IMG/VR virus record: IMGVR_UViG_3300020411_002662
Coordinates: 1 to 20,694 of that record
Origin: a virus
Length of the DNA stretch: 20,694 nucleotides
Direction: 5' to 3' (one strand)
A model generated the notes under the pieces. That model saw nothing but the letters and a program-made list of their open reading frames with translations. It searched no databases and had not been told where the DNA came from. Positions within the stretch are counted from its first letter, which is position 1. Every line of letters begins with the position of its first letter. Positions 1-8,099 of this stretch are shown here, one piece after another. A program made the position numbers and the translations under genes.

Positions 1-2831
1 CCCGACACCGACCACTTGAACAGGTCTGGGAAATGGCCAGGCAGCGAGCGACTGCTGGTATACAAAGTATAACCCAGGTTGAGACGGGCGTTGCGTGTGG
101 TGTTAAAATTTAAAAGAGTAGTAGCCAAAGTAATAATATCATCCAAGAAATTCCGCCAAGGCCACTGCTGGCGACCAGGGTAAATTACTTTATCCAGCAT
201 CCATTGATTAAAATAGTCGAGTGCAATAGGAATATCATAAATACTAATAAAGCGACTATTATACATGTCAAGATCCGAGTCCCCACCCGCCGACAATCGA
301 TCCAGGGTGCCAATAATCATCTGGATATCCTGGCGCATATCGGCGTTCTCCGCCGCTAGGACCAGGAGATCGCCGAGGCGAATATAGAAAACGTTATATA
401 CCCACAAGTCACCCGTAACACCAGCGGTGCCGTGATAAGAGCTTCTTTCTCGGTCAAAAGTGTTTCTGATTTCTTTTCTTAACTTATCTCGATTAAGCTT
501 ATATTGAGTCTTGTCATCTTTTTTAATAGCCTCGTACATTGCCGCAAACAATTGGAGGCGTTTTCGTTGTTGCTCCAAGGCAACATCCAAAAACCCGGTA
601 GGGCCGTGGGTCCCCTTGCCCCCAGCGGCGCTGACGTGAGAATTTTCGGATCCATAAGGGAGAAAAACCACTTCACTCGATACGTCGCCCAGACCGGTCT
701 GAGGATCTTGTCGTTTGATTCGAGTGACCACCTGGGCGCACAGGAGTGCAATGTTGTAGCCGGCAAAGTTACTCGAAAGATCGTTATGAGTGAGCCTGTT
801 CAAAAATTGACTATAGCGTTCGGCGGCGAGTCTTTTTTTCACTAGACTGTCGAGGTAAAATGTGCCTTTCAGGCGTTCATCTAGGGCTTTGGACTCCGCC
901 TCACTACCCTTGTCATAGCCGGGAAGAGCAGCGCGCAACTTCAAGATTTCGGACTTGGTTTTTAACAATGCAAATTCCGCACGTATATCATTAAGATTTA
1001 TCTTCATGAACCGGTCACTACCACTTCCCATTAGGATGCGTGAGGCTATAAAACCACCGCCAGGACCGCCATAAAGCTTGGCAGGGATTTCATCAATCTG
1101 CTCGGTCCCAAGGGTAATGTCCTTTTTGTTGAGTTGCTCGCGCTGGTCAGCATTCGCAGAACCTAACACACAACTCTCATTGCTGGCAAAATAACTATCA
1201 GCGCTACCCACAAAGGAAATGGTTAGAGTAGTGCGACCATCCTGCTCAAAAGAAACATCATAGTCGGTAAGATTCAACACAATAGCTTGCTGGGTAGCAC
1301 GGACGCCTTCCAAGAATTGTTCTAACTTTTTGCGCCGGCTATTTGTCGAACCCCCTTCAAACAAAGTGTATAACTGATCTTGTGATCCTTTGGGAACGGA
1401 CCAACCACATATTACTTTTAGTTGGCGGAAGTCTTTCTTAGGGGCGTTGGCGGGTTCTTGGAGGACACTAGCGGTGTCGCGGGATTGTCCGTCGCTGATG
1501 ATGTGCTCGTTACCCTCCGGATCCTTATATTTCCGGGGGTTCGGAACGCGTTTAGCCGCCGCTTCGATCTCAGCCAAGCGCTCTTCAAGCCGTATTAATC
1601 GCTCGTGAGGAGTTTCGTCTGCCTCCCTTTCAGCTAGAGGCCTCGCAAACGCGTTCGGATCGCCATTCAAAAAGAGAAACTGCAAATAATCTTCATTTAC
1701 GAGTTCCATTAACGAACCAAAATGCAATTGTAGACTAGCCTCAATAACGCGATCACCTTCGTGAATATTTTGATAATTCCACTCAAAGCTTTTGATACCT
1801 ACATCCGTGCCACGCTTTTTGCGTGACTTGAGCAGATCATCTGTAGAAGAGGCGCGCATTGTGGCCAAGTTGGATAAATTATTCGCGTCGGTATAATCGG
1901 GAAAATAAATCTCCTGGCTATTTCCGCGGTTGTCTTGGATAAAAAATCGTAACAAAGGCTGGAGCATCGAGAGTTGTGCCGGCGTGGCATTGGTAAAATA
2001 ACGGGCTGCCGGTGGGTTCGTGAATTTGTCCACCAAAGTATTAGGATCTCCGTGATAAGGAACAATGTGCTGATGCCAGTCCTTGTACGAGTGTTGTCCG
2101 AATTGGTTAAGAGTCTCCGTGTGGCGTGCATGCGTTGAGCCTCCGGGGGTGGCGATCATCTTGGGACTATCTTTCGATGTGGAGTGGCCAATTACAATGC
2201 TATGCGCCAGTACGGCTCGGTCGAGATTTTCCATTAATAATTCTTGAACATTGCGAGAGCGGATATTTAACTGCTGGTCTGGAGTAAGAGAACTGTTGCG
2301 CGATTTGTTGCCCTCGGCGACCTCCTCGTTATTCGGGGCGAGGCGACCGTCTTGGTCCACTAACCCAAGGTCATCCCTCGCTTGCCGATAAACCTTGAGC
2401 TTCTCCCGTGGATTAAGATCTTCAAGCCTGCTGTTATACAGATCTTGGGCGAGTATCTCAGCCTTAGACTTTAGGAGATAATCTTCATCATATATTCTCT
2501 TAGCCTTGGCGACCACTAACCTCCGGAACTCTGGGTTCGCCGCCATGATGGCGAGGGTCCCTTTTCGGAGGTGAGCGTCACCGTCGTCCACTGCTTTGAT
2601 TGCGGCTTGAGTCAGGAGTTCCAAATCAGCAGCCTCTTTTTCGGACGAGAGTGTGCCCGCCTCAAGGGCGAGCTGAACGAGTTCGGTTTTGTTCAGTCTG
2701 ATAACGAATGCTTCGTTGCGGAGCCAGGGCAGCTTGTCCCTGTCACCATGAAGCATATATCTAAACGGGCGGGCTTTAAAATCGGCCTTCGCGTAGTCAT
2801 CATCGAAGGCGGGGTCAACCGGGCGCACCAT
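1..2831 (-). CDS. Large virion structural protein, possibly baseplate-associated (3' end outside window)
   Basis: An uninterrupted frame starts at ATG 2831 and runs off the left edge, giving at least 943 residues. The start overlaps the stop of the gp53-like gene as TAATG, so translation is probably coupled. The N-terminal ~220 residues are charged and mostly helical-looking. Two beta-rich stretches follow, around residues 343-380 (containing VGIKSFEWNYQ and ASLQLHFGSLMEL) and 510-550 (containing NLTDYYDVSFEQDGRTTLTI), separated by a charged helical segment near 405-430. A glycine-rich patch (YGGPGGGF) lies near 590, followed by a long mixed region. I see no signal peptide, membrane segment or lysozyme motif. 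The two beta blocks resemble domains of large tail or baseplate proteins in jumbo T4-like phages, and the position after tape measure, gp48-like and gp53-like genes supports a baseplate role. A gp27-like hub is possible but unproven. The coding status is secure; the function is not. Confidence 0.8.
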   Translation of the reverse strand, partial: MVRPVDPAFDDDYAKADFKARPFRYMLHGDRDKLPWLRNEAFVIRLNKTELVQLALEAGTLSSEKEAADLELLTQAAIKAVDDGDAHLRKGTLAIMAANPEFRRLVVAKAKRIYDEDYLLKSKAEILAQDLYNSRLEDLNPREKLKVYRQARDDLGLVDQDGRLAPNNEEVAEGNKSRNSSLTPDQQLNIRSRNVQELLMENLDRAVLAHSIVIGHSTSKDSPKMIATPGGSTHARHTETLNQFGQHSYKDWHQHIVPYHGDPNTLVDKFTNPPAARYFTNATPAQLSMLQPLLRFFIQDNRGNSQEIYFPDYTDANNLSNLATMRASSTDDLLKSRKKRGTDVGIKSFEWNYQNIHEGDRVIEASLQLHFGSLMELVNEDYLQFLFLNGDPNAFARPLAEREADETPHERLIRLEERLAEIEAAAKRVPNPRKYKDPEGNEHIISDGQSRDTASVLQEPANAPKKDFRQLKVICGWSVPKGSQDQLYTLFEGGSTNSRRKKLEQFLEGVRATQQAIVLNLTDYDVSFEQDGRTTLTISFVGSADSYFASNESCVLGSANADQREQLNKKDITLGTEQIDEIPAKLYGGPGGGFIASRILMGSGSDRFMKINLNDIRAEFALLKTKSEILKLRAALPGYDKGSEAESKALDERLKGTFYLDSLVKKRLAAERYSQFLNRLTHNDLSSNFAGYNIALLCAQVVTRIKRQDPQTGLGDVSSEVVFLPYGSENSHVSAAGGKGTHGPTGFLDVALEQQRKRLQLFAAMYEAIKKDDKTQYKLNRDKLRKEIRNTFDRERSSYHGTAGVTGDLWVYNVFYIRLGDLLVLAAENADMRQDIQMIIGTLDRLSAGGDSDLDMYNSRFISIYDIPIALDYFNQWMLDKVIYPGRQQWPWRNFLDDIITLATTLLNFNTTRNARLNLGYTLYTSSRSLPGHFPDLFKWSVS

Positions 2832-3169
2832 TAGAAGTATCCTAACATTTCTTCCAGGGAGATCGGAATGAGATATACTTCCCCGGCTTGAAAATCTGAT
2901 TCCGCCGTTTTTTGATTAAACCAAGCAATGATCCACCAATAGGCTGGAGAACCATAATATTCAGCGGCAATATTATAAAGCTTATCCGTTGCGGTCCAAA
3001 TAGCGGTTACCGTATCAATCTGGGAAATCATCGCATCACTAGGATAATAAAGCCGCGCAAGGTCAAACTGGCGGATATAGTTAGCGTCCCGTTGTTCTAA
3101 AAACGTCTTTTTATACTCGCGATCGTTGTTGACAAAGGTACGTCGGTTATTATATCGTGAAAAAGCCAT
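2831..3169 (-). CDS. Baseplate wedge protein, gp53/LysM-like
   Basis: This 112-residue protein has a LysM-like module at about residues 57-102: a TATDKLYNIAAEYYG helix, the aromatic stretch YWWIIAWFNQ, then a GEVYLIP strand at the end. T4 gp53 is a baseplate wedge component that helps join wedges around the hub, and many phages carry short LysM-like equivalents. The chosen start is ATG 3169, preceded by AGGGAGA at a good distance. A TTG two codons upstream (3175) is less likely. The gene sits between the gp48-like gene and the giant left-edge ORF, with which it shares a TAATG overlap, so it is in a baseplate context. It is shorter than T4 gp53 (about 196 aa). The first 50 residues are basic and tyrosine-rich. 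A generic LysM tail protein is the main alternative. Confidence 0.72.
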   Translation of the reverse strand: MAFSRYNNRRTFVNNDREYKKTFLEQRDANYIRQFDLARLYYPSDAMISQIDTVTAIWTATDKLYNIAAEYYGSPAYWWIIAWFNQKTAESDFQAGEVYLIPISLEEMLGYF

Positions 3170-3187
3170 CAGCAAAGTCTCCCTAGT

Positions 3188-4471
3188 TTAGTCATCTTCA
3201 TCTCGACTGGGTGTGTTAATGGTGACTTCTTCGGTTGTTGGGTCATAGACCAGAGTCTTCAACCGCCGTGGATCATTAGGTGCGACATTTAAAGGAAGCT
3301 TAATAGTTTCCGTGCGCCGTTGTTGTTCGCGACCCGCATGAGTGTGATAAGGATAAATAGAATTGGGACCACCTCTTTCAAAATCGCCAATCAAAGTAGC
3401 TTCACGGCGACCAGTGCCTCTCCCTGTTTTTTTATGGAGGCGCTTATCATTAAAAGTATAAGTCCGTTTAAATGCCGAGCGACCACGTTTTTGGTCCGCA
3501 GAAGTTGTTACTTGTTCTTGCGATACGGCAAAGCCTAAAGCATGTTGATGTAAGACATTGAACTCGCAATTTAGACGGAAGGTTTTGGGGTAATAATGTT
3601 GACGATCTAACAAGCCCCCCGACTTAGCCCGCATTGCCTTGTTTTTAAATTGACTAGGGTCATACTGCTCTGTAAACATTCCGTACTCCAAAGCAGGATC
3701 AAAGGTAAACCCGTTACAATATCCCAACAGGGGTCCGCCAGTTACTGCATCCTGAACGAGGTTTCCAAACCTGATCTTCAAAAGTGGACCCTGATTGATG
3801 ACGGCTGCTCCACCACCCCCGGCACGGTCATATAAAGGATAAAGAAAGCTCAAGAGGCGATTAACCTTCACCAAGTTTTCTTTAGCATGCTGCAAACTTT
3901 CAGCGGGAACTGCCCACGCCAAAGACAAGGCTCGACGGGTGTGACCAAACGTCGCAATGGGATCCATTCGTCCATAGACTTGTTCCGCGTTCCACTCAGA
4001 AGTATAAGCATCACTGAAGAGTTCTAACATTGCAGGAAAACTTACCCCAAAGCCGGTGGGAACGTGAGTAATTTCCAACACCATCCGGTGAACGCTTTCT
4101 AGGTTTTTAGCGCCCGGAAGACGTAAAGCCTTTTGTTGAGTATTGTTCTCTGGGCGTCGCACATACGGACGATTAGTGTTGGCTTTCTTATTCTCTAGGC
4201 GTTGGCGGTTTCCTTGGGGTGTACCGATAGGAGCCCATGTATGCGCCGTTTTCCGTTTAAGGCGCTTCAGTCGCGCCTTGGCTTCGCGGCTGGCGCGGGT
4301 GCTAGTGTTTAACTGGGAGTCGTCCGGTCCCTCCGCCACCTTGGCGCTCTTGCGGTCTGACCCCGGCACTTTAGGAGGGAGAGGTTTGACTACCGGTCCA
4401 AATGGCTGGGGTGGCCCCTGGCGTCTTTGAATGAACGGTCGTTTTGTGGCTTTTCCTACTTTCTTTCCCAT
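3188..4471 (-). CDS. Tail-tube cap / baseplate protein, gp48-like
   Basis: The protein has 427 residues. The first ~115 are low-complexity, very rich in Lys, Arg and Pro, and probably disordered. The folded core runs from about residue 120 to 330 and carries FSDAYTSEWNAEQVYGRMDP, then a helix that includes AKENLVKVNRLLSFLYPLYD, then PLLKIRFGNLV, LLGYCNGFTFDPALEYGMF and LNCEFNVLHQHALGF. From memory, T4 gp48 shows a similar succession (an EQIYTTARSMYGG-type segment, a helix, then strands on both sides of an IAPN-type loop). T4 gp48 and gp54 cap the baseplate and start tube polymerisation. The C-terminus is charged and ends in a run of Asp and Glu. The gene follows the tape measure by 16 nt, with AAAGGGA upstream of ATG 4471. 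The family level is fairly safe; gp48 rather than gp54 is an inference. Confidence 0.62.
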   Translation of the reverse strand: MGKKVGKATKRPFIQRRQGPPQPFGPVVKPLPPKVPGSDRKSAKVAEGPDDSQLNTSTRASREAKARLKRLKRKTAHTWAPIGTPQGNRQRLENKKANTNRPYVRRPENNTQQKALRLPGAKNLESVHRMVLEITHVPTGFGVSFPAMLELFSDAYTSEWNAEQVYGRMDPIATFGHTRRALSLAWAVPAESLQHAKENLVKVNRLLSFLYPLYDRAGGGGAAVINQGPLLKIRFGNLVQDAVTGGPLLGYCNGFTFDPALEYGMFTEQYDPSQFKNKAMRAKSGGLLDRQHYYPKTFRLNCEFNVLHQHALGFAVSQEQVTTSADQKRGRSAFKRTYTFNDKRLHKKTGRGTGRREATLIGDFERGGPNSIYPYHTHAGREQQRRTETIKLPLNVAPNDPRRLKTLVYDPTTEEVTINTPSRDEDD

Positions 4472-4487
4472 ATTGGTGTTTTTCCCT

Positions 4488-6575
4488 TTATGCTCGGACT
4501 ATGCGATCAGGAGCAATGAGTCCCTTTACCGTCTGTGCGCCAAGGCGTCCAATCTCTTTTTTACCATCCGGAGACAAGTATAGTACAATTTCCGGTAAAT
4601 TTAAATCAATCTTCTGTTTCAATGACTGCTGAGCAAGGCGTTTGTCCCGTTCCTTGCGTGCCAACCCACCATAATCAAACACTGTCATCCCGGATTCACT
4701 ATCACGGGTGATTTGGTCGCCGGCGGGAACGCGCACCGCTTTCGACCAGTCGCCGTGGGGCATATAAATTCCGGGTCCGGCGACGCCATCATTCATCCAG
4801 CCTTGGGTGGCAAAATCGAAGAGTCCACTACCCATCAGAAAGCCGAGGGTTCCGGCTGCCGCTTTACCCCAAAATCCGCCGGGGGCGCGCCCTGCCATCT
4901 TGAGGGCTTTCATTATTGCCGCAGAGCCGAGAAAACCCGATGCCAGACTACCAATACCCTTGGCAGCACCGGTGATCCCACCTTGTTGATATCCCACGAT
5001 AGCAGCCATAAAGCCCGCCGCAATACGAGCAAAGCTCGATAACTTCGCCATCGCGGCGCCTAACTTGCTGACCTGTCCTGTGACCGCAGCTAATTTGCTG
5101 GCGGCTCTCCCCATCAGAATAAACGGCTGTACCGCTCCTTTAGCAAAAAGAGCGAGCAAAGCCACTTTCCCTGTCATCGTGTTAAGAATAGGGTTCAATA
5201 CGTTAGTAACCCCCGTTATCATATCCATCACCAAAGTAGTCACAGGCTCTAATGCAATATACATCTTCTCAAAACTTTCGGCCATTTTCTTTTGGGCTGA
5301 AGTAAACCTGGCGAGGTTCTCGGCGCGGTCTTGTTCATCTTTCTGGAGTTTGTAGGCTTCGATGGGATCTTTAAGAAGAGCCATTACCTCATCTACACCT
5401 CGTCCAGTAATCGCAGCTAACGCCTGACGCTCTCGAATAGAGATATTCTCATAAGATAACCCTACAGCAGTCAATTCCTCTCGTAAGATTCTTAATCTTT
5501 CCGCGGGATCCAAGGTTCCCATCAGTTCCATCGCATTAATCTGGGTACGAAACTGAGCATTAAGACGACCTGCCACATTAAAGGCAGATTCATAAGTATC
5601 AAACATTTCCGAAAGCCCAAAGGCTGATTCAGCGTCCATTCCGAACTGCCGTGCGGTCTTAATCAACTTGTTAAAGATGATCTCGGTGCTTTGTCCATAG
5701 CGGGCGAGTTGAGGACCTAATTTAGTAAGGCTTCCCATCACCTTAGCTAGAGATTGTCCTGACTCATCAGCCAGACGCTTCATAGCGTCCATCGTCGCAA
5801 GAGCGTTCTCAGTGGCCAAACCAAAACCGCGAGTCAAAAGGTGCAAGGCTTGCGAGGTCTGTTCAGGGGCGACCCCTAAACGCAAAAATTCACCTGCCAG
5901 GTTTTCAGTAATACGTTGCGCGTCGTCACCCAGAGCATTAAACTCTAAAAAGGTGTTCGATAAAGAGCCGATCACCTGGTTGCTTTCAGCCATACTTAGT
6001 TGTAGCCTATCGTTGTTTGCTAACTCTAGCATTTGCGAACCGAAGCGGTTGGCGTAGCCAGTGGTTACAGCCAGATTGGCTCGGAGTTCGTCAAATGCAT
6101 GCCCCTGTTGGAGGACACTTTTGGTAAACTGAGTCGAATTGGCAAAGAGCTTTCCTTGTACTCCTAAAAATGCGGCTGTGAAGTCTATAGCCTGAGAAAC
6201 AGTTTGGTTGAACGCCGAGAGCGCCGCACGCTCTTCCTGTTTAAGTTTAATGTTTTCTCGTGCCTGCCTCAGGAGGTCTTGGTTTCTATCAAATAAGTCT
6301 TTCTCTAGTTTGTTAGTTGTTTCTAGCTCAGATCCAAGAGTGACTACCTTGGCGGTTAAATCGTCTAATAGATCCCTATATTCGGTTGCACCTTCCGAGA
6401 CAAGATCAGTTAATTCTGCCTGTTGTGCAAGGAGGGACTGATATTCACGGAGAGATGTGTTTGTCTTTAACTGGATGGCCTGTTTACGCTCTTCAACAGC
6501 TAGCACACGCTGCGCTTCTCGCAGTTCTTGTTCTAACTGTTGTAACCGAGTGTTGTTACTGGAGTCGTCTGCCAC
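4488..6575 (-). CDS. Tail tape measure protein (gp29-like role)
   Basis: This 695-residue protein has the layout of a tape measure. Residues 1-130 form a long charged coiled coil rich in Leu, Gln, Glu and Arg, followed by a helical middle section. Hydrophobic Ala/Gly/Leu-rich segments at roughly 445-500 and 540-600 (for example VALLALFAKGAVQPFILMG) are typical of membrane-interacting tape measure regions. The C-terminus is soluble and ends in IAPDRIVRA. Tape measures set tail length and are later ejected with the DNA. It lies after tube, tail-assembly protein and frameshifted ORF, the order common in long-tailed phages. At about 0.15 nm per helical residue the length would match a tail near 100 nm, which is an inference. 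The start is GTG 6575, seven bases after AGGAGG, which overlaps the preceding gene's TAG stop. T4 gp29 is about 590 aa. Confidence 0.82.
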   Translation of the reverse strand: MADDSSNNTRLQQLEQELREAQRVLAVEERKQAIQLKTNTSLREYQSLLAQQAELTDLVSEGATEYRDLLDDLTAKVVTLGSELETTNKLEKDLFDRNQDLLRQARENIKLKQEERAALSAFNQTVSQAIDFTAAFLGVQGKLFANSTQFTKSVLQQGHAFDELRANLAVTTGYANRFGSQMLELANNDRLQLSMAESNQVIGSLSNTFLEFNALGDDAQRITENLAGEFLRLGVAPEQTSQALHLLTRGFGLATENALATMDAMKRLADESGQSLAKVMGSLTKLGPQLARYGQSTEIIFNKLIKTARQFGMDAESAFGLSEMFDTYESAFNVAGRLNAQFRTQINAMELMGTLDPAERLRILREELTAVGLSYENISIRERQALAAITGRGVDEVMALLKDPIEAYKLQKDEQDRAENLARFTSAQKKMAESFEKMYIALEPVTTLVMDMITGVTNVLNPILNTMTGKVALLALFAKGAVQPFILMGRAASKLAAVTGQVSKLGAAMAKLSSFARIAAGFMAAIVGYQQGGITGAAKGIGSLASGFLGSAAIMKALKMAGRAPGGFWGKAAAGTLGFLMGSGLFDFATQGWMNDGVAGPGIYMPHGDWSKAVRVPAGDQITRDSESGMTVFDYGGLARKERDKRLAQQSLKQKIDLNLPEIVLYLSPDGKKEIGRLGAQTVKGLIAPDRIVRA

Positions 6576-6586
6576 GATTCAGCCTC

Positions 6587-6916
6587 CTAATTACGAATAG
6601 GCCACGCGATCTTAGCTTCGCGTTCGAATCGTTTAATCGCCACATCCAGTTTAGCTTTCTGAGAATAGGTCATCGGATTGTCGAGTCCATACTTTTTAAT
6701 ATAGTCCATATACCTTTTTTCGTTGACCAACGCATCTGTAAAGCTGGCGACTTCTATGCGATTACCCCGCACTCGTACTGGAATGCGACGCCCTTTGTAC
6801 ATTTTAGAAAGAAGGTATTCAATCCACGCCGCAAAAACATTCAAAATATTTTCGTTTAGCACTGGGCCTTTGAAATCATTGAGATTTAAATCTTGGTTTT
6901 CAAAATCACGATCCAC
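6587..6916 (-). CDS. Small protein of unknown function in tail operon
   Basis: This 109-residue protein starts at GTG 6916, six bases after a strong AAAGGAGGT. It has a helical N-terminal half (ILNVFAAWIEYLLSKMYKG), a short basic beta-looking stretch (RIPVRVRGNRIEV), then a charged helical end containing EKRYMDYIKKYGLDNP and FEREAKIAWPIRN. No catalytic motif, signal peptide or membrane segment is visible. It lies between the frameshifted tail-assembly ORF and the tape measure, and its stop codon overlaps the tape measure's ribosome binding site. Similar small ORFs with an 'EKRYMD...GLDNP...W' pattern seem to occur in tail clusters of other large T4-like phages, but that is recollection. A chaperone or minor tail role is plausible. 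I do not recognise a named family. Confidence 0.7.
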   Translation of the reverse strand: MDRDFENQDLNLNDFKGPVLNENILNVFAAWIEYLLSKMYKGRRIPVRVRGNRIEVASFTDALVNEKRYMDYIKKYGLDNPMTYSQKAKLDVAIKRFEREAKIAWPIRN

Positions 6917-6937
6917 AGTCTTACCTCCTTTTACTTT

Positions 6938-6946
6938 GTAAATAGT
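6938..6946 (-). promoter_or_regulatory. Candidate promoter motif (ACTATTTAC)
   Basis: The minus strand reads TATACTATTTACAAAG here, in the 42-nt gap before the GTG start at 6916. Closely related ACTATWTAY strings lie in three other intergenic gaps of this window, upstream of the tube, sheath and gp13-like genes. TATACT could also serve as a sigma-70-like -10 box. The motif does not match the T4 late consensus TATAAATA. The assignment is speculative. Confidence 0.25.
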
Positions 6947-6958
6947 ATAAAGTCGGGA

Positions 6959-7249
6959 TTATTTTAAGTTATAAGTTCGACCGCGGTTAGTTTGAGGGGT
7001 GGAAGTTTGCCCTACCTGTTTATTGATGGCTTCAGCTTCTTCATGCTTTTGCTTAATGAGACGGGTCAAAAACCATCGGCGGATGCGGATCGGCAAGTTA
7101 TAGACCTCAAAAAAGCTCCAGCCGCCATAATATTTTAATTGAAAAGCTTCTTCATAGACCGATTCAATATATGCATCATTTAGGCCAAAAAAAGTCAGTA
7201 GTGAGCGGCACCTCCAGGGCCGCTTCGTATTGACATTCGTTACACACAT
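6959..7249 (-). CDS. Frameshift-expressed C-terminal part of tail-assembly protein
   Basis: This 96-codon frame overlaps the end of the gp26-like gene in another frame. Its only Met codon (7249) lies inside the CNEC zinc-site coding sequence of the upstream gene and has no ribosome binding site, and there is no other Met, so independent initiation looks unlikely. The probable translated part begins at 7186, just after seven T, reading GLNDAYIESVYEEAFQLKYY, then GGWSFFEVYNLP, then IRIRRWFLTRLIKQ and a polar tail. That pattern (aromatic, then LP.R.RRWFL..LI.Q) is typical of the T part of GT-type tail chaperones and of small ORFs just before tape measures. Fused to the upstream frame it would give about 367 residues (+1) or 368 (-2). 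It would bind the tape measure during tail assembly. A sequencing error in the T run is the main alternative. Confidence 0.68.
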   Translation of the reverse strand: MCVTNVNTKRPWRCRSLLTFFGLNDAYIESVYEEAFQLKYYGGWSFFEVYNLPIRIRRWFLTRLIKQKHEEAEAINKQVGQTSTPQTNRGRTYNLK

Positions 7250-8063
7250 AGGTGTGGGTTAGGTCGATATTAGGAGTAATCTCACGATAGACGGTTCGTA
7301 GATAGCGTGCATCCCGAGCCGGCATCGTATTAATAAAAGAAATCCTAGTCAGCGGGGAATCATCACCATTAACACTGATGATGAAACTTCTAAACTGATC
7401 GGTCGTGGAAGTACTTTGTTGCTTGTGTTTGGCTTTACGCTGAAGATCTTTAACGAGATTCATTTCGTCCTGCGACGTTAACAGCTTACACTCTACTGTC
7501 GCTTGGGTCATAGGCAATTCTATCAAAAAAGTATTATGAGGAGTTTGAGTAACTCCAAACTGTTCGAGCGCTGACTCGTGATCGCTGACCATGGGTTCCG
7601 AAATGTCAAAAGTGTGATCATCAGTATTCCCGCACGAAGGACACGTCATTGAGGTTACATATTCTTCGCCATATCCCGTAATCCGCGCAGCTACCAACAA
7701 CGCGTTTTTATCACCAATCATTAATGTATCCACATCAACGCGGCGATCCACAATAACACTCTGCAACATACGATCCAAAGCCAAGCCTTCTTTTAAGAGG
7801 GCTCGCGAGCTTAATATATCTTCTTCTTTCGCTGTCATATAGCGAATTTCGAGCGTATCTTGATTGTACAAGGGATGATCACTCGGGTAAAATGCCCCTC
7901 TGCTCGGCAGTGACACAAACTCACTAGGGACAGACCACGCCATTGGAGGGGCTTCATTCCCAGACGGGTGGTGAGGAGGCATTTGGGGGGCGACTGCCGC
8001 AGTTACGTCTGCATCCTCCGGCGTCGTATCAAAAATATCAGTTCGTCCTTCATTGCGACTCAT
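7176..8063 (-). CDS. Tail-assembly/baseplate hub protein, gp26-like, with Cys4 site
   Basis: The protein has 295 residues. A proline-rich polar N-terminus (1-45) leads into SLPSRGAFYP and LEIRYMTAKEEDILSSRALL, the hallmark start of the T4 gp26 (baseplate hub) family. A four-cysteine site, CPSC at 141-144 and CNEC at 274-277, probably binds zinc. The zero-frame product ends TTDFFWPK. T4 gp26 acts in central hub assembly. In this position, between tube and tape measure, the gene corresponds to lambda G-type tail chaperones, with the overlapping downstream frame as its T extension. The start is ATG 8063, seven bases after GAAAGG. It is longer than T4 gp26 (208 aa), mainly in the N-terminal tail and middle. 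The gp26 family call is fairly strong; the chaperone role is inferred from order and the frameshift layout. Confidence 0.8.
   Translation of the reverse strand: MSRNEGRTDIFDTTPEDADVTAAVAPQMPPHHPSGNEAPPMAWSVPSEFVSLPSRGAFYPSDHPLYNQDTLEIRYMTAKEEDILSSRALLKEGLALDRMLQSVIVDRRVDVDTLMIGDKNALLVAARITGYGEEYVTSMTCPSCGNTDDHTFDISEPMVSDHESALEQFGVTQTPHNTFLIELPMTQATVECKLLTSQDEMNLVKDLQRKAKHKQQSTSTTDQFRSFIISVNGDDSPLTRISFINTMPARDARYLRTVYREITPNIDLTHTYVCNECQYEAALEVPLTTDFFWPK
7187..7193 (-). other. Putative programmed frameshift site (run of seven T)
   Basis: The zero frame reads GAC TTT TTT TGG CCT AAA TGA. The downstream frame needs a +1 shift (TTT TTT T GGC) or a -2 shift. The Phe tRNA on the second TTT can re-pair perfectly after either a +1 or a -2 move. 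The zero frame ends only four codons after the shift point. RNA-polymerase slippage on the T run would give the same fusion. Confidence 0.6.
7210..7215 (-). promoter_or_regulatory. Internal Shine-Dalgarno-like GGAGGT upstream of shift site
   Basis: A perfect GGAGGT lies inside the gp26-like coding sequence, 16 nt before the seven-T run. No start codon follows at a suitable distance, so it is not an obvious initiation site. Internal Shine-Dalgarno sequences stimulate frameshifting in dnaX and prfB. A spacing this long fits backward slippage better than the very short spacing used for prfB +1 shifting. It may also be chance. Confidence 0.3.
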
Positions 8064-8099
8064 TCTATAACCTTTCGTGTATAATTTGTTATATCATAT

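Noticed and set aside
504-845. Plus-strand and minus-strand short ORFs within the left-edge region
   Set aside because: A continuous minus-strand frame runs from 2831 through position 1 with no stop, so these are shadows in other frames.
7187-7249. ATG 7249 as an independent start for the second tail-assembly frame
   Set aside because: It falls in the codons of the upstream CNEC site with no ribosome binding site, and the residues it adds look like out-of-frame sequence. Frameshifting explains the ORF better.
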